Shown here in pieces: positions 21,641 to 36,600 of a DNA stretch of 64,000 nucleotides (positions are counted from its first letter, which is position 1; each line of letters begins with the position of its first letter). The stretch is from Ancylostoma caninum. Lineage: Eukaryota > Nematoda > Chromadorea > Rhabditida > Ancylostomatidae. The notes under the pieces were generated by a model. That model was not told where the DNA came from, did no database searches, and saw only the letters and a program-made list of their open reading frames with translations. The position numbers and the translations under genes are program-made. The stretch lies in contig JBAJFG010000562.1 in the NCBI GenBank assembly GCA_037903475.1, positions 2,790,001-2,854,000 of the forward strand, written 5' to 3'.

Positions 21641-24600
21641 CTGAAGAAATATGAGGCCTCGTCCTCCAAAAAAAAATTTCTTCTGAGAAATCAGAATTTC
21701 AAAAATTTGGGTAATATGTAGCAAATCTTACCAAAGAATCAATCTCGTCCTTGCTGACGACGTATAGCTTGCTATTCAGCGATAGCATCGTCGCTATACT
21801 GACGTCACCATCGTAGAACACAACTTTTTCTGGAAAAAATCATTTCAACCATGTGACGTGGTATTCGACTAATCATTCCCTACAAACTATACAACTCCAT
21901 GGAAAACAACGCCAATTGCATCTTCAAATGCTGTTATGCTCCATGTAGATTATTGCACCCTATGGCGACGTTGCTTAGGCGATATCAATTTCGATAAGTA
22001 TCGACTGATAGTGGCTCGCGCGGCCGCGCACGTACAGTTCCGCCCAAAATCGATATGTATCGGGATCGTTGTCGCTGGTGGGGGCGACACAGGGCGCTAC
22101 ACTCGATGCCAAGTAATGTGGCTGTGTCCAGAGCTCATCATGTTACTTTGTGACTTCCAAAATTTGTAGGAGAAAAACTCCACGATCTCATGGATTGGTT
22201 TAACTAAGGACTAAAAGTGGACTTTCACTTTCAGGCCTGTGCTATTTCAAAAAAAAAGTTTTTTAAAGTAAAAACGCAGTTGCCAGCAATCTGCAATAAT
22301 GCAATAATCTTTTTGATCAAGAAATTAAGGGGTGAAACCCACAAACCTCCACTACTTTTCACCTCGACCAACGCCAACTCTTCTCCATGAGAACTCCTCA
22401 GCCGACTCCGAACCAGCTCACAGATCTCCGTCGCTGTCTTGTCCATACGAATCGGCAGTGCGAAAGATGTCGTATCCGAGAGATGAATGATTTGGTTGCC
22501 TGAAAATACAGCCGACTAACAGTTGTCCTCTTGTTTCTTGACGCTTCGAAACGTACATATATCGCTGGGCAGGACGGGATTCGGCGATGGCGCCATGGTG
22601 GACAGCACGCCGCATTCGAGAACAACGGCAGGATGACGGGCAAGAGTACGTCGGGCTTCTTCCCTCAGGTCTCGCAAGGCTGATATGCGCGCGAGAATCG
22701 GGCCCATGCCGGGGAGTGTTCGATGGTCTTCCAAAACGTGGCAGTACAGTTCCTAAGGAAATTTTAGCAATATTAACAAGTCTTGAGGGAACGATTATTT
22801 CTAAAGTCAAACCTCCACAAAAGCATTCGCTGCGGGATCCAGGAAGTAGTGGATCCCCAAGGCATTCACCCACAACCAGAGAAACGTCACCACACGCCGT
22901 CGAGCAGATAGGCGATGTTCCAAGTCATCCATCACCACCAGAGGATCCGAGTGAGGCTGAAATTGTCATCAAACTCTGAGGATATCCCTACATTGGAGAA
23001 AGGACCAGGATTTTACTTCAGCAGCTCGTGAATAATAGTGTTTGAGGTAGTTGCAGAGCGTATTGGTAGGGAGGTAAATGATGTGCGTCAGCACGAGGTC
23101 CTCCAGAAACACGTCTAGTTCAGCACCATCTTCCTGAGCGTCAACGCGCGTCTCGAGGACGTACTCCAACATCTTCTCGGCTAGGCCAGCCATCACAGAG
23201 TAGCTAGAAGAGGGAGTATAATACATACTGGTTTGGTTTGCGGGTAATTATTACAAGTAGAAAAATGATGGATTGAATTCTTTTGGTGGGGACATAGGCA
23301 TAGATAATTAATACTAAAAAGTCTAAAAATGATGGATTAAATAATTTTTGGTGGGAACAAAGGCAGTATGGTAGTCCAGAATTAGAACTTGAAAGAAAAA
23401 CCGGCTTCACTGATGGAATCAGATGGTGGTTATATTTTACCAATTTAAATATGTACTGGAGTAGTACATGGTTCTAAATCTAAAATATGAGTTCATCCGG
23501 AGCTTTCAAGGATGCTCATTTTAAGCAGAAAATTCACTATGTACATTTGGTACAGTTGGAGTTCATTAAGAAAGTATTAGTAGAGAGCAAAAATAGCATG
23601 ATCCCAGTGACCATACCAACTTGACATTTTCTTCTCCCCCTTAATGTTGATTTACACACCACAAAGTCATTTAATACTAGTTAATATCTAACACTGGCTC
23701 CGTCACCACATACTTACCCAAGAAGGGGAGGAGAAATATTAGCTCACAGCTCACCGTGCCTCACAAGGGAAGTGCAAGAGGTTGAGCTCAGAGATCGAAG
23801 TGGAACCTATCTAGATCCGGATGGGAATACTCATGGTAAACGTGGGCCCGGATGCATCATTGAGATTACCCAAGGTAAGCGTGTCGACGCACATATTAAC
23901 GATGAGTAACTAAAGGTGGTCTCGGCACGTACACCCTACTAATCTCAATGATGCGTGCGTCCTGTTGCAACGCACCCAATTCTAGCCTTTAACTTGCAGC
24001 CATCCCTACATGACCTGTGTATACCCAGCTGCTGCCCATATTTGACCATACCGAATGGTATGAAATTATCTATTTTTCCAATGATGCATCTGGGCACTGA
24101 TTTCAGGCTTTGCCTAAGAAGACGCTACAGCTGCTATAGCATTTCCGCCCTCAGGGCCTAAGAATATTTGGTCTCACATCTATAAAACAGTATGCACCAG
24201 CATTACTCATGGAAAAGCATAGGTATCCTTATACCCATGGACAGCAGCGTAGTAATGCATAGGTAAACATCCTGATTGTTGCCAAGTGGTGGGTAAATTT
24301 GGTTAAATTGTGGAGGGAAGGGGGGGGGGGGTGTTAGCAGGTTCACTCTGGAAAATCTCAATGATGCATATCAGCCCAGGCATGGAGTGTTGGAAGTGGG
24401 TAACACGCTGGATCAATACTTGGCAGCTGCTCAAGGGTTTGGTATCCCGTCGATACCCTTCGCTTTCCATTTTTGTATTCCTCTTCCCAAAACCCAGAGC
24501 CGAAATTCTGAGCAGGCTGTAGCATTTTGTTAGGCAAACGTTTCATTTCAATCTGGTGGGTTGCCGTCCTGCAGTCGTGCCTTGGACATTTTATTGTGGA

Positions 24601-27600
24601 GAAAAATCTCTTCATACCACTGAGTTCGCGAAGTTGAATTACTAGCGCTACTGCGGAACCAACAAGCAAATCAACGACCTATTCAGTAAGGCATTTGACC
24701 TTTGCGTACTTAGATTTTTAATAATCAAGAGGATTTCTATCTAAGTATTTAATTGTTTATCATCTCTTTCATTTCATTATGTTTCTATATCCTCATGTTG
24801 TTCAACGAAAGTGTTAAGAAGAAATTCAAGACGAAGGAAAAACGAAGGAAAGATGAACGACAAAATAACAAGTGCAAAATCTTGCTCAGGCAAACGGGAT
24901 CAACCCCTTGAATTATGTACTGCGTACCGTACAATTTCCAAACAGGTTATTACCTATTTTACTACATTATTATTTATTTTATTAACGTTTATTAAGCATA
25001 ACTTGCCCGACCTCTGCCTGTTTAACTGTTTAACCTCAGTTATCGCTCAGCGTTCCTGTTCTAACTAATTTCAACTATACGTTTTGTTTTTCTTTTCCAA
25101 CTGTCATGCAAATAATGGAGCACGCTTACGCTTACGCTTACATCTCCGTAGTAAATAAATAGATGAACAAATAAATAAACAGAACTCATGTAGCTCCAGG
25201 GAGGTGAATTTGAGGATGTAGGACCAGGCTTCTCGTAGGAGGCTTGTCATTCTCCCCGAGAGGACATCAACTTGAAGATCTGCAGGGAAATAGAACTCGG
25301 TTATTTTGTTGTTTTTACCTATCTGCTGAATTGACACTGTATTTCTTTTCAGCTGACTGCTAATTTTTCTAGTGCATTTCAACAGTTCTACAAATAAATA
25401 ATCACAGTTTGAATCAGTAATTGTAAGCTACCTGAAACAGCAAAAGTTAAATTACAACCAAAGTTGTCATTCTCAGTTTTTGAGTTTTTTTTTCGAGGAT
25501 TAATGAAATGAAGGGGCGAATTACTGTTAGTTTGGCTGAGATTCTTAGCATTTTATTTCGACAACTTCAACGTCGGGTTTGTAAAAGGAAATGCAGAAAA
25601 TGATCACGTCCAGAAGATTCCACGAAGTTCCTATTTTGGAATCAGGATCTATTCATATTTTTTTAGCAACTCATTGTGGTATAGCCCACCTTGAGAAATC
25701 CTCCAGATACCTTTTGGTTTCTTGAAATCCAGCATTCAAACGAGACGACTGAACATACGAGGAAGAATGAAGAAAATTTGAAAAGCAAGGCATAACAAAG
25801 AAGTACCACCAATAACCGAAACCCTCATATCTTTAATGGTGCGGAATCTTGATATCAAAAGAAGGAAAATGTACATAAAACACCCATCTTAAGATTCTGA
25901 AGAACTGGAAAAACAAATAGCTAAAAAACAATCAATGGTTATCAGTGTGTCCGTGACGAAGTCCATGTTTTGCTGTGTAGACGTAACTGTTTATCAGCAG
26001 AAACACGTGCGTATTCTTGGAATCTTACTTTATTCAATGTGTAGATTGAAGTTCTCCTCTTCTTTACCTCCCTCTTTCCTCTGAGCTATTCTGATCCATC
26101 ACATCCACGAAAAAGAAGTTCACGGTGACACAAAGGCAACTCACCAGCAGTGCCCTTTGCCGGTATTCGTCAAGCCTCCCTCTATGGCTGCTCCTCGTGG
26201 CAGGTTGATCTTCTCCAGCACGAGCACGTCTTGTCCGTGCTCTTTCAATCGCACAGTGTTCGCTTCAACATCTCGTAGTATCCTTGAAATAAGATTTCTA
26301 GAAATAATAATGTGCAATGGACAGGTAGTGGCAACAACTCTAATGTATAGAAATAGTGGGAAGCATTTGAATAATTCCACAACTGCATGACTACACATAA
26401 AGCTGTTTCCATTTGCATTCAATAGCTCCTTAAATTTAAGAATTAATTCCCTCAACAACACCCTTTTACAAAGAGATTTTTACGGATTAGTAAATGCAGA
26501 AGGCATCATAGTTTTCAAATGCAATTCACCCTTCGCAGAAAAAAAAAACACCATGGTTTAATTTCTCTTCCGATGTTGAAAAGGAGTAGATAATGGGCAG
26601 GCTAGATTTCTTGATACCTCTTTCTAAGCTTTCCTCTTCCGTCAATCCAAATGGGTAGAATTACCCGGAACGTGACAAACGCCTAAAATAAATAGTCTAC
26701 CAGCAGACCACACCATCCCCTTTTTCATGAATTCTAGGTGAACTTGAGATGTTAATACATCTTCTTTGGTGAACCATTCATTCAGATGCCTCGGGCAACC
26801 CACTTAAAATCCCATGCAAGATTCATTTTTCTGTACAATCCATGCAACCTCGATGCATATTTCAGTTGAACCAGATGCATTTCGTGCCTATGAGGGAAAC
26901 CGAAAGAAAACCCAGTTGCCAAATTTTCTATAATTCTTTTTTCGTTTTCCACGTTTGAATATAGGCAAAAAAAACCCTTTGGGTTGGGTTCTTGACGCTT
27001 TCGATGCCTTTAGTTCGTACTGCGTTTGTTGGCAGCTCATGTGGGTTCGAATACTGGAAGGATTTCGAAAACTTAACCCATTGACCGGCGTGGCTCCCCG
27101 CTTTTTGGTCGGGTGGGACCGCGCGGCTCACGGTGAGCCGCGCTTTTGTTATCAACTTCCGAACCTCATTTCTGAACTTTTTCGCAGTATTTCCATATGA
27201 AATAAGGACAAAACTCTGGAACAATGTCTCATATATTTGTGGTTCAAGAAAAACTTCTGTTTTATTGTTGCAAATACTATGAAAAGGAAGGGATTTTGAA
27301 ATCGAGGAAGATTGTGTTAAATTTCTTCTGTTGTGCAGGGGAATAATCCGTGCAGAAGTCACATTTTGTGTACAGAATCACTTTCGTTACATTTAGTGTT
27401 TCCTTAGTCGTCAAGCTGGAGCCATACGAACGTGCTCACTCCTAGGCCACTTCCTTTTAACCCTCAAAACACCTTTTACGAACTTCTTTCGTCTTCAAAG
27501 GAAGCAAGAACCGTTCAGATTCTCCCCTTTTGTGGTCCGATGATGCTAGTAACCATGGTGGCTTAGATCTTAGATTATTTTTGCCCAACTATCGATTCTG

Positions 27601-30600
27601 GTCTAAATTTTTTTTATCGCAAGAGCGTGGAACCATGCGGGCGCGGCGCTCTCGAAAGGGGCGTTGGTCCCAGGCGCCAGACTCGCGAAAATGTGTGCGG
27701 TCGTCAATGGGTTAAATGAGAGCCTGCCTTTAAGTTACAGTGTCAAGACAAAAGCTAACGCTCATTTCATAAAAGTCTAAACCACATTTGAATTAAAAAA
27801 AACTGTAATTTTTGCATAGAAATAACACACAACCTTTGAAAAATCCCATAATACTGCCCCAGCTGCACGAAAAATGCAACGAAACGTCTAGAAAACTCAT
27901 ACCTATTGAAGTCGTGCTTGTCCACGGTGAGAAACTGCGCATGATCCTCGCGTAACGTGATTGTGGCCGCTCGCGGACTGTCGTTCACCAACGCCAACTT
28001 GCCGAAATCATCGCCTTCTTGAAGCGTGCACACTACTCCCTGAGAAACAGTTCCGCTCAGATCAGAAACGATCAATCAGAAAATCCTATGTTTTTTGAAG
28101 CAATGTGATAGGTGTAGAGAGCGGTCGAAATTGCAAGGATGACTTTTTACTCGATCGAAAATCAGGTCAGCGAAACGAATTTTCTCGCTTTGAAGCGTCA
28201 AATCTTCCGTTCGCAAAGGCGTTTCTTGATGTTTCTTTTTTAGCTGCTTGAACTGAATACCGCGATGGTATCGTGGCCAGAAAATCATTTTAATTCGATA
28301 AATTTTAAGTTCCAGTTTCTATCAACTCTGAACAAATTATATGACCGTTCCAGTTTTCTAGTGGTTTTCCCATTGATAATTACCGGTGAAACCAGTTGTT
28401 CATGGCAATAATACAAAAAAAGAACACCAAAGGTCCTCGTTTTCAACTTCAAAAATTGAGGAAAAATAGAATAATACAGCTAGAATAATGGCCAAACAAT
28501 GGAATGCATCCGGAATAAGCCATACTAATGCGATATGACGATTTATTATACAGGGATCGGAAAGAACAGTAAAAGTGTAGGGTTGCCAAGAATCACCCGT
28601 GCACCAAAACTTTGATGCTAGAATCTTAATATAATTTATTACGCGTGCAGGACCCAACGAAATAATTGAGATTCTCCATGGTAAACGTATTAAAGTATCC
28701 AAATTTACCCTTCACCTGACACCCATCAGCATGCTTACCCATAGCTGACGTTGTCTGCAGAGTGGTGGGTAATCATACCCATGGGTACAAGATTATCCAT
28801 CTTATCCATGTTCCAGGCTCATATCTCAATGACAGCGTGTGGATCCTTCAGTAATTAGGACTTACTGAAGTTTTTAGGAACACACTCTACCAACGGCCGG
28901 ATGAACCATTGGGAGGATAGGTAATTATAATTATAACAATACATGGATAATTATAATTATAATAATACACCACCGGTATAATTACCCAGACGTTTTGGGG
29001 AGCATCTGGGTATAAACGATGTCACGTATGGGTAAACATGTTGATGGGTACCGAGAAATTGATAAGCTTGGCTATGTGGACATGTTTATCATGAGTAATC
29101 TCAATGATACCTCCAGGCACAGCCAGAAAGCAGGCGGTCAAAATTCCTAATAAAACAAAAATCAAAATCAATCAAAATAAAATTCTCGCAGGCAAAACTG
29201 GCCTTATAAGGAAAATTGGCCCTTGTGTCAGAGACCCAACCTTGATTTTTGATACGGACTGTGCGAGCCTTGTTCCTCAACAGCCAGCAAATAACAAAAA
29301 CCAAAACATTCAAATGTGGTCTATAGGAAGCCATTCTCAATAATTGCGGAGTACGTTTCCAAAAAGAAGCTGGGTGCAGCATACATTTATTTTGTAGAAT
29401 ATGCACGGGTTATTTTTAGCCATTCTATGGTGGATCACGTATGTTAAAAAAGTTGATAGAGTTATTTAATGGTCGAGGTATTCATTGGCAATCCAGGATT
29501 TTCATGACGGATCTTGGGATGCGTGAAATAAGAGACTTAAACACTGGAAGTTTGGAATATGAATAACAGTTTGGAATTCTGGTAATTTACTAGACTAGAC
29601 TGATAGTAAGTAACATAACACACAAGTTCTACATACTACATTCCGCATTCGGGTATCGTATATCTGGACTATATGGATCATAACAAATAAAAACTTAATA
29701 GAGCCGATAAAATTATTTGAATTCCCTGATATCCGCCTGATAAAAGCACACACATACTTTTTTAAAAGACTATCACATGGTGTGAACAAATATTGATAGG
29801 AGTGTTGAGATCGACACAATCGCAGCGAACAGGAAGCCTCTATGGCAGCAACTCATGAAAAAGCGTACACTCCGTAGCTGAGTACATGCCATAAAGGGGA
29901 ATAATTCAGTTAATTCAGCTGATTAGCTGGGGATCTATTGAAATACTTGAATACTCAAGGAAAAGAAACATCGACAGCCTTTATCTTCGTTTGAAAATTC
30001 CTCATCTTCATTTGGAAGCCTTTCTTACTTTTCGTTGAAGTCACCAGGGAATCGAAATCACTTATAGACAAGATTTCGTGCGAATTTGGTGAAATATAGT
30101 GAGAAACTTAAGCGCAAAGAAAAATAGTGGAGATATTCTAGAATCTAACCAGAATCCTTCAAATCGTAAGAAAAGAGCGACACTATTGTGAATGGCGAAA
30201 ATTCCGTACATAAACGAGCGACCACGCGGTACGAAGAGCGAGTAAGCATAGAATAAGAACACCGAATAAGGTCATGTTTGTCGACGAAACGGAATATGGG
30301 TAATTCGTGCAATTTCGTGCAAAACGCTTCTTGTTCTCAATCGTGACAGAATTAGAGAAAACACAGTTTGTGCTAAGAACTGTTGACACGTTTTAGTTGT
30401 AGACCCAACCCAATCTGTACTGTCTACATCCGCAGAGGCTTAAGAAGACCTAAAATCGTGCTGGGGTGATTAGTGGCAAACTTTAACAAAATGAGGAGAT
30501 CACAAAATTTAGGTAAACTTCTTGAAACGGATGTGAAATATTCGCACGCGACTGCACATACAGCGACGGACAATCATAACTGCACCACAGAAAATAATGC

Positions 30601-33600
30601 CGCACTGCACCACCTACGCGGCGCGGCAAACCAGCACGGCATTGTGTTTGTCGGGTTTTGTTGGGGTTGCCGAATTGCCAATACTTCCACGGCCAATTTC
30701 TATGTAGCTATGCACACATATAAACATTTAAACTGGTGCTTATAAAGAAGAGAGTCCCGACAATGACACCGCACCGCATGGGTAACGCGGCGCGGCTTTG
30801 CTTTTTGCGGTGCCGGGTTTGTGGGCATGCGTCAACTTTGCTCTGTTCTTCTGAATGTAGCGAAAAAGTTGAAAAAACAACCAGATTTGATTTAGTGATT
30901 TATGATTGAAGGGGTGAAAATTAGCTCATGGGTTTCGGAACTAATCTTGACTGAGAGGAAATCGCTTAAAAGTGAGTCAAAAAGGGCAAAATAAACAGTA
31001 GGAGGCATAGAAACTCGCGTAAAAACTTAGGACAGACTATATTTTGACACTACTTGCATGAATTTCGTGAAAGAACAGATTTTACTGCAGAAGATGAGGA
31101 AGTCAGATATCCTCTCAGCATTATGAAGAGTGTCAGGAAACAATGCGCTGTTTACTCAATGGATTATCCTTAATTTCTATATTAAAAACTGTGTACCTTG
31201 CCATGTATACTGACGTCAACGCTGCCACGCAGAATGATGTACCAGTTCTTGCCCGGATCTCCTTGATGGAACAGCACTGTGCCTGAAAGGGAGCACGTGT
31301 ACGACTAGAATGAGTACGTGCAGAATTTGATGATGGCGGGATGGAACGAGTTTATTTTACTGGGACGGAGTGAATAGTTCTCATAGCCACGACGAAAAAT
31401 GCTGTAATATCCGAGAAATTGTGCGGATAATTACCCTCTAATTACAACATTAGAGAACCAGTGCAAGCGATAGTGGCAATTTCTTCACGATCTTCGCCAA
31501 TCGAGTGGCATAGAGCTGGAGAAGAGAGATAGGAATGTAGCCTTCGTCGTTTGTGTTCTCTTCATGTTTATATGCACTCTTTTCGCTTTTTCTGTAGGGA
31601 AACAATGACGGCGAGGAAAGCATGTATGGTTGATCTTCTTCAATATTAGGATGTCCCTCTTCCTTGTCAGATTCCGTACGCTTTTGCTACACTTCAGGCG
31701 AAGTATGGCACCCTGCGTCACCATCGTCAGCGACAGTGATTCCGATCCTTATCGATTCCGAGCGCATCATCGCCCGTCTCGACAATCGATAAGTATTAAA
31801 ATCGAATGTCGCTTGAATGACCGCAAATCAGAGTGCTATACTCCACGCTGGTTATAACGGTACCCTAAAGCAGTCGAAAATCGCTGACGTCTGTGTAGCG
31901 TTCTACACGAATCCGAGAACTAGGGCCGTTTAGATGGGCATAGCCCAATTTTGGAGAAAAAAAGTGACAAGGTAGTGTAAGAAAGGATTGTCTTGCAATA
32001 TCAGCGTTTTTTACGGGGTACTGCTTCAGAGTAATGAGATCAATATATGGATTGCTGCTAGCGTAGAAATTGATCTTGAAGCTACAGTTGATTTTGTACT
32101 ACTTCTATAACCAAATAAAAACTGACTTACTTAGTTAAGTCGATCAATAATCTAGGGAACATTCATAGGAAATTTATTTAGGAAATGAAATGTTTCATCT
32201 ACGATCAAATTGGTCACTGTTGCTATAACATTGAAATTTTAGATTCACTCCAAATATGACTACTATTTTGTCTAAAGCAAGGATAAAGTGGTATGCGTTA
32301 ATTAATCCCGTTTGTGGGATGCGCCCGCCACGCATTCGGCTTCATCTGAGTATTTTATCTAGTATGCTACATTACTACAACTAGGACCAAATAAAAAACA
32401 AATGAATCAACTAATTAGTAAATTGGTAACTCATTTCGTAGCATAACCCTGAACTCACTCACCTGCATGCGTATGATGCTCGTAGCCGATCACCGTGGCC
32501 AGCTCTCGTTTCACCATGGTGCTGAGGTGTGAGAGGGCTTTCACGTGCAGCAACTCTTCGTACACCAGTTCTAACTCTTCTGGCGTGCGATCCTGTGGGC
32601 TGAAAAAGGGGGTAATGTTCAGATTTCTTCAGGAAATAGAATGAGATTATAAAAATCAATAAGAGTTCAACAAGTAGTATAGAATGAGATTATAAAAATC
32701 AATAAGAGTTCAACAAGTAGTACAATAGTACAATAGTTTCGTTCTCTATTCTGCAGAATTTTCATTTCATGACGCATCATCACCATTCAAGTTAAATTGA
32801 CAGTATTGTTAGTTTTATGAAAATTCAATGGCAACACTTTATTAAACCATTCCCTTTGATTTCTTCAAACTACCTTTTTATTGTGGCCAGCTGCTCTGAT
32901 TTCATGCCACACTTTGAGTGTAAACGATAGATAAACAAGCGCAATAAATAAACAATAGTTAGACAAACAAGTGTGAGAACGTACAGTTTCTTGAGAATCA
33001 TTCGGAACAGAGCATCGGGACCAACAGTGCTGAGAAAAAACACGGCGCTGGCGATATCTTCCCGACTCGGCACCTCCTCCTTTAGTCTGGGATCGGCGAG
33101 TGGAAATCTTCCTGTGGTATAATCTTATTAGTAAGGTCTGAATAGTTTCACTTGGAGAAATAGTTTAAGACACCTCTGATAAAAAAAAGGTCGAAAAGGT
33201 GAAAGCTGAGGCATTTTTTGCTGGGGAACTAGAACGACAAAGAGAATTGGGAAAGAAAAAGAAAAGCGAACAATTCCGGACACAAAAGAAACACAAAATT
33301 AAAGAGAATGTGTTTCTTAGGAATTCTAAAGAATAACCTAGGATATATTTACGTCATTTCATCAGAAACGAAAGTTGGAGAGGTATCAGAGAACTGGGGC
33401 GAGAAAAAGTGTACGTTCTTTTGAACAGGCAGGAGAGAAGAGAAAATGGTAGACGTAGAAAAGCGACTTCCGTTGTTTTCGGAGCACATGATGATACCGG
33501 ATATCTATGGTAGGCTAAGAACTCGTTATGATTTGCGCATCTACGGAGATGTACTATGTAGAGGACTTAAAGAAGAAAGGGGTAGATCAAGGGTAAAATC

Positions 33601-36600
33601 AAGGCCATAAGGATAATAGTGGATGTAGTGACGTCATGCAGAGCTGCTTTGAGAGTACAAGAGTAATTCTTGAAGGATTAAGTAAGATTATTCATAACTT
33701 GTAGCATAGTTAATGAAAGACATTCTCAAACACTCCTCCTCCCAGATGAAAAGGAATTTCCAGCTTATTTGGATAAAAGTGCAGGGAATATAACTTCACC
33801 GATACTTATGGTGAATAAGATTAGTATTGGAGAGCATCTGATGTACTCTCACTCCATGCTTTCCAAAAGTTTTTTTAAAGCCATTTTCCAAGAGTTTTCA
33901 CCACGAGAAAGAAGCGAGGCGCTCACCAGGTACTCCATTGGCCATCCGAAGATCTGTCCTTCCACCGTCTACCCATCGATAGCACACCAGTTTGTCCACG
34001 AACTGCAGCTCGCCAGTAACTAAATAGTCGCGTTTACTTGTAATTCTAGCCACAACACACACAGGGAAGCCGTTTGCCATACCGTGACAGATCACGTTGT
34101 GCTCTAGAAGAGTCTGCCACATTCCGCTGATCTAAAACAAAGCTCTGTGATGGTGAATAATCATTTAAAATTGCGATCAAGAGGGGAATAAGCCGCTATG
34201 CTCCTTAGTCGCTATTTATACCTCGCTTAAAACGAAATAAGACAACAATTTTGCCGAAAAAACACCACGAAGTTTCAAGAGGATCCATAAAACTGACCTT
34301 GGCAGTGACTGGGAGTGGTGATAAAACCGTGAAAGTTGTATAATATGGTGTAATTAGCGGTATCGGTGTAAAAATTTGCTTGGTTGAACAGTGAACAAAT
34401 GATTATTCAGAAAATTATTAATTTTTGAAACACCCTTGATTTATCAATGAGCAAAAATCGAAATTGAAGGACTTCTGGTCAAAATTCTGCCTTCCAAACG
34501 ATATCTTTCCTCGAATAAATCAATAACAGTATTCCTACTGAAAACCAGAAAGTACATACGTACAAGTGAAAGTACGAATAAAAAAAAACAAAAAAAAAAT
34601 CAGTTGTACTTTTGTATCATTTTCGAATTCGTTACATGGCGTGTATTTTTTATTTTTTTTTCATCATTTTTGTATCCCAAGATAAGGCAACAAAAAACGC
34701 GCATTATTTTTGCACCAACACAATATTGTGTAACACACAATTATTGTAGATTTGTAGCCGACCTCACCCCTATTGGTCGATAATTCAAACTATCCAGTCG
34801 CAGGTATTGGTCGTGTCGCATCGTCTCATGGTTTTATTTTTACTTCTGTATCCTTCTTGATAATGGAGAGAAGCGTCTCTGATGATTCTATTCCGACGGA
34901 GTCTGCCTGAATTCTAGGGGAATGCGCGAGAAATGCGAGAGGAGAGCAAGCTGGATTCATTCGGAATTCAAAGATCAAATAACGAACTTGGATGAAATTT
35001 CAAAAATCTTATTGCTAGCGGAAACAGCTGGATTTCTCAGAGGTAACCTAGCCACTAAAAAATAGACCGGATCCACAAGAAAACAAATGGAATTCTGCGA
35101 AACATGGACATTCTATTAATTTGAAAGGGAACTTAGGTGGGAAACACCATGTTCATTCAGAATTTATCCTAATTTTGGCCAAATTTCTCGAAATGATTTA
35201 AAAAAGGCACGATAATGTCGAAGATCAGTTGGAATATACGAGGAAGTCAGCAGAATTCCGTAAATTACTACAGTGCCATTACTATAACACATGTGCAATC
35301 TTTTCTACCCGATCTGTTGCATGTTCTCATCATATTATTGTTTCATGACGGTGCATCCTTCATGAGGACCGAAATTCCCTCACATCTACACCTCGATTCA
35401 CTTGTTTTTCTCACCTCAGAAGGTGTTGTCTAGAATTCTCTCACAGGGGTCGAGACCAGCTGGCCCTTGGCACCAGGTTCACTGATCGGTAACTACAGGA
35501 AGTTGGGTAAACACAGCGCCTTCCGTGGTCTGAATGACTTGACCCATCCCCGAACAACTACCTTCTGGGGCAATCGGGAAATGATTTAATTCGAATTCAT
35601 CTCAATGATATGAGTCCGCACGTTCAGAAGTGATGCAGTCATTGAAGCTTGTGGCCTATTTCTTTAATATTCTTCTATTTTCCCTCGATTTACTTCTTTA
35701 TTTTCATTGTTTTTAACTGTTCTGTGTTGAGCTGGTTGTTGCACGCCATTACATGGCGTATTACAAATAAATAAATAAATAAATTTAAGCGCGACATCCT
35801 CTAGAATTCTTCCGGAAAGAACATCGAATTCGAACAATTCGAATATTGGTGTTGAGTCGTTAGAAATTCTTCCACCTACATATTCTCACTTTAGAAAACT
35901 CAGGAGGACTAAAGGCGCTAAAGTCAAACCTGAAATCGCGACAATGCCGGCGAGTGTGCACCTGTGGAGACAGACAAATCCAGGAGCCAATCCACCATTT
36001 CGCTTCCGATCATGCAATCAGCGTAGGGCTGAAATCATTAAGTCATTTCTTTTATTACAAAACACAGGATATAATTTCGAGGTTTTCAGAAAGTTGTAGG
36101 ACGTTTTCTGAAAAAAAAAATGCACAGATGATTTCTACGACCAGTATAAATGGGATTTCTCCTGAAACAATGTATGAAATCTCTGAAATTAAGGAAGTGC
36201 GGAGGCTGATGGTAGAAAAATAGAGTTTCATGAGTATAAAAAAGATGTTTGGACATAGTTTGAAAGCAAACACGCTTCTTTAGGGCCACTAAGCACAAAA
36301 AAGCTCACCACTTTATGGATGATCCGTTCGCGGATGAGATGTGGCGCTTGCGTGTACATCGCATGCTTGAGATGCGAACCAACTTCAAGGATCCGGGCCT
36401 CGAACGACTGGAAATAGGCCGCTATAGCCTCGTTGCTGACAGTCAGCATCACACCGCGTTGGGAAATCGCTTACAATGGAGTTGTTGAATTCAATAATGC
36501 TGCCCTGATCGTACGAGTGTTTTGGCAGCTGTTCCAGTTCGGCCTGCATCGCGGAAACGTCGAACGATGATGGACCTGGAACGAGAAAATCGAGTTTGTA

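Noticed and set aside
26928..27362. 144-codon - strand frame
   Set aside because: It straddles the border of the piggyBac-like element and shows no domain or splice pattern.
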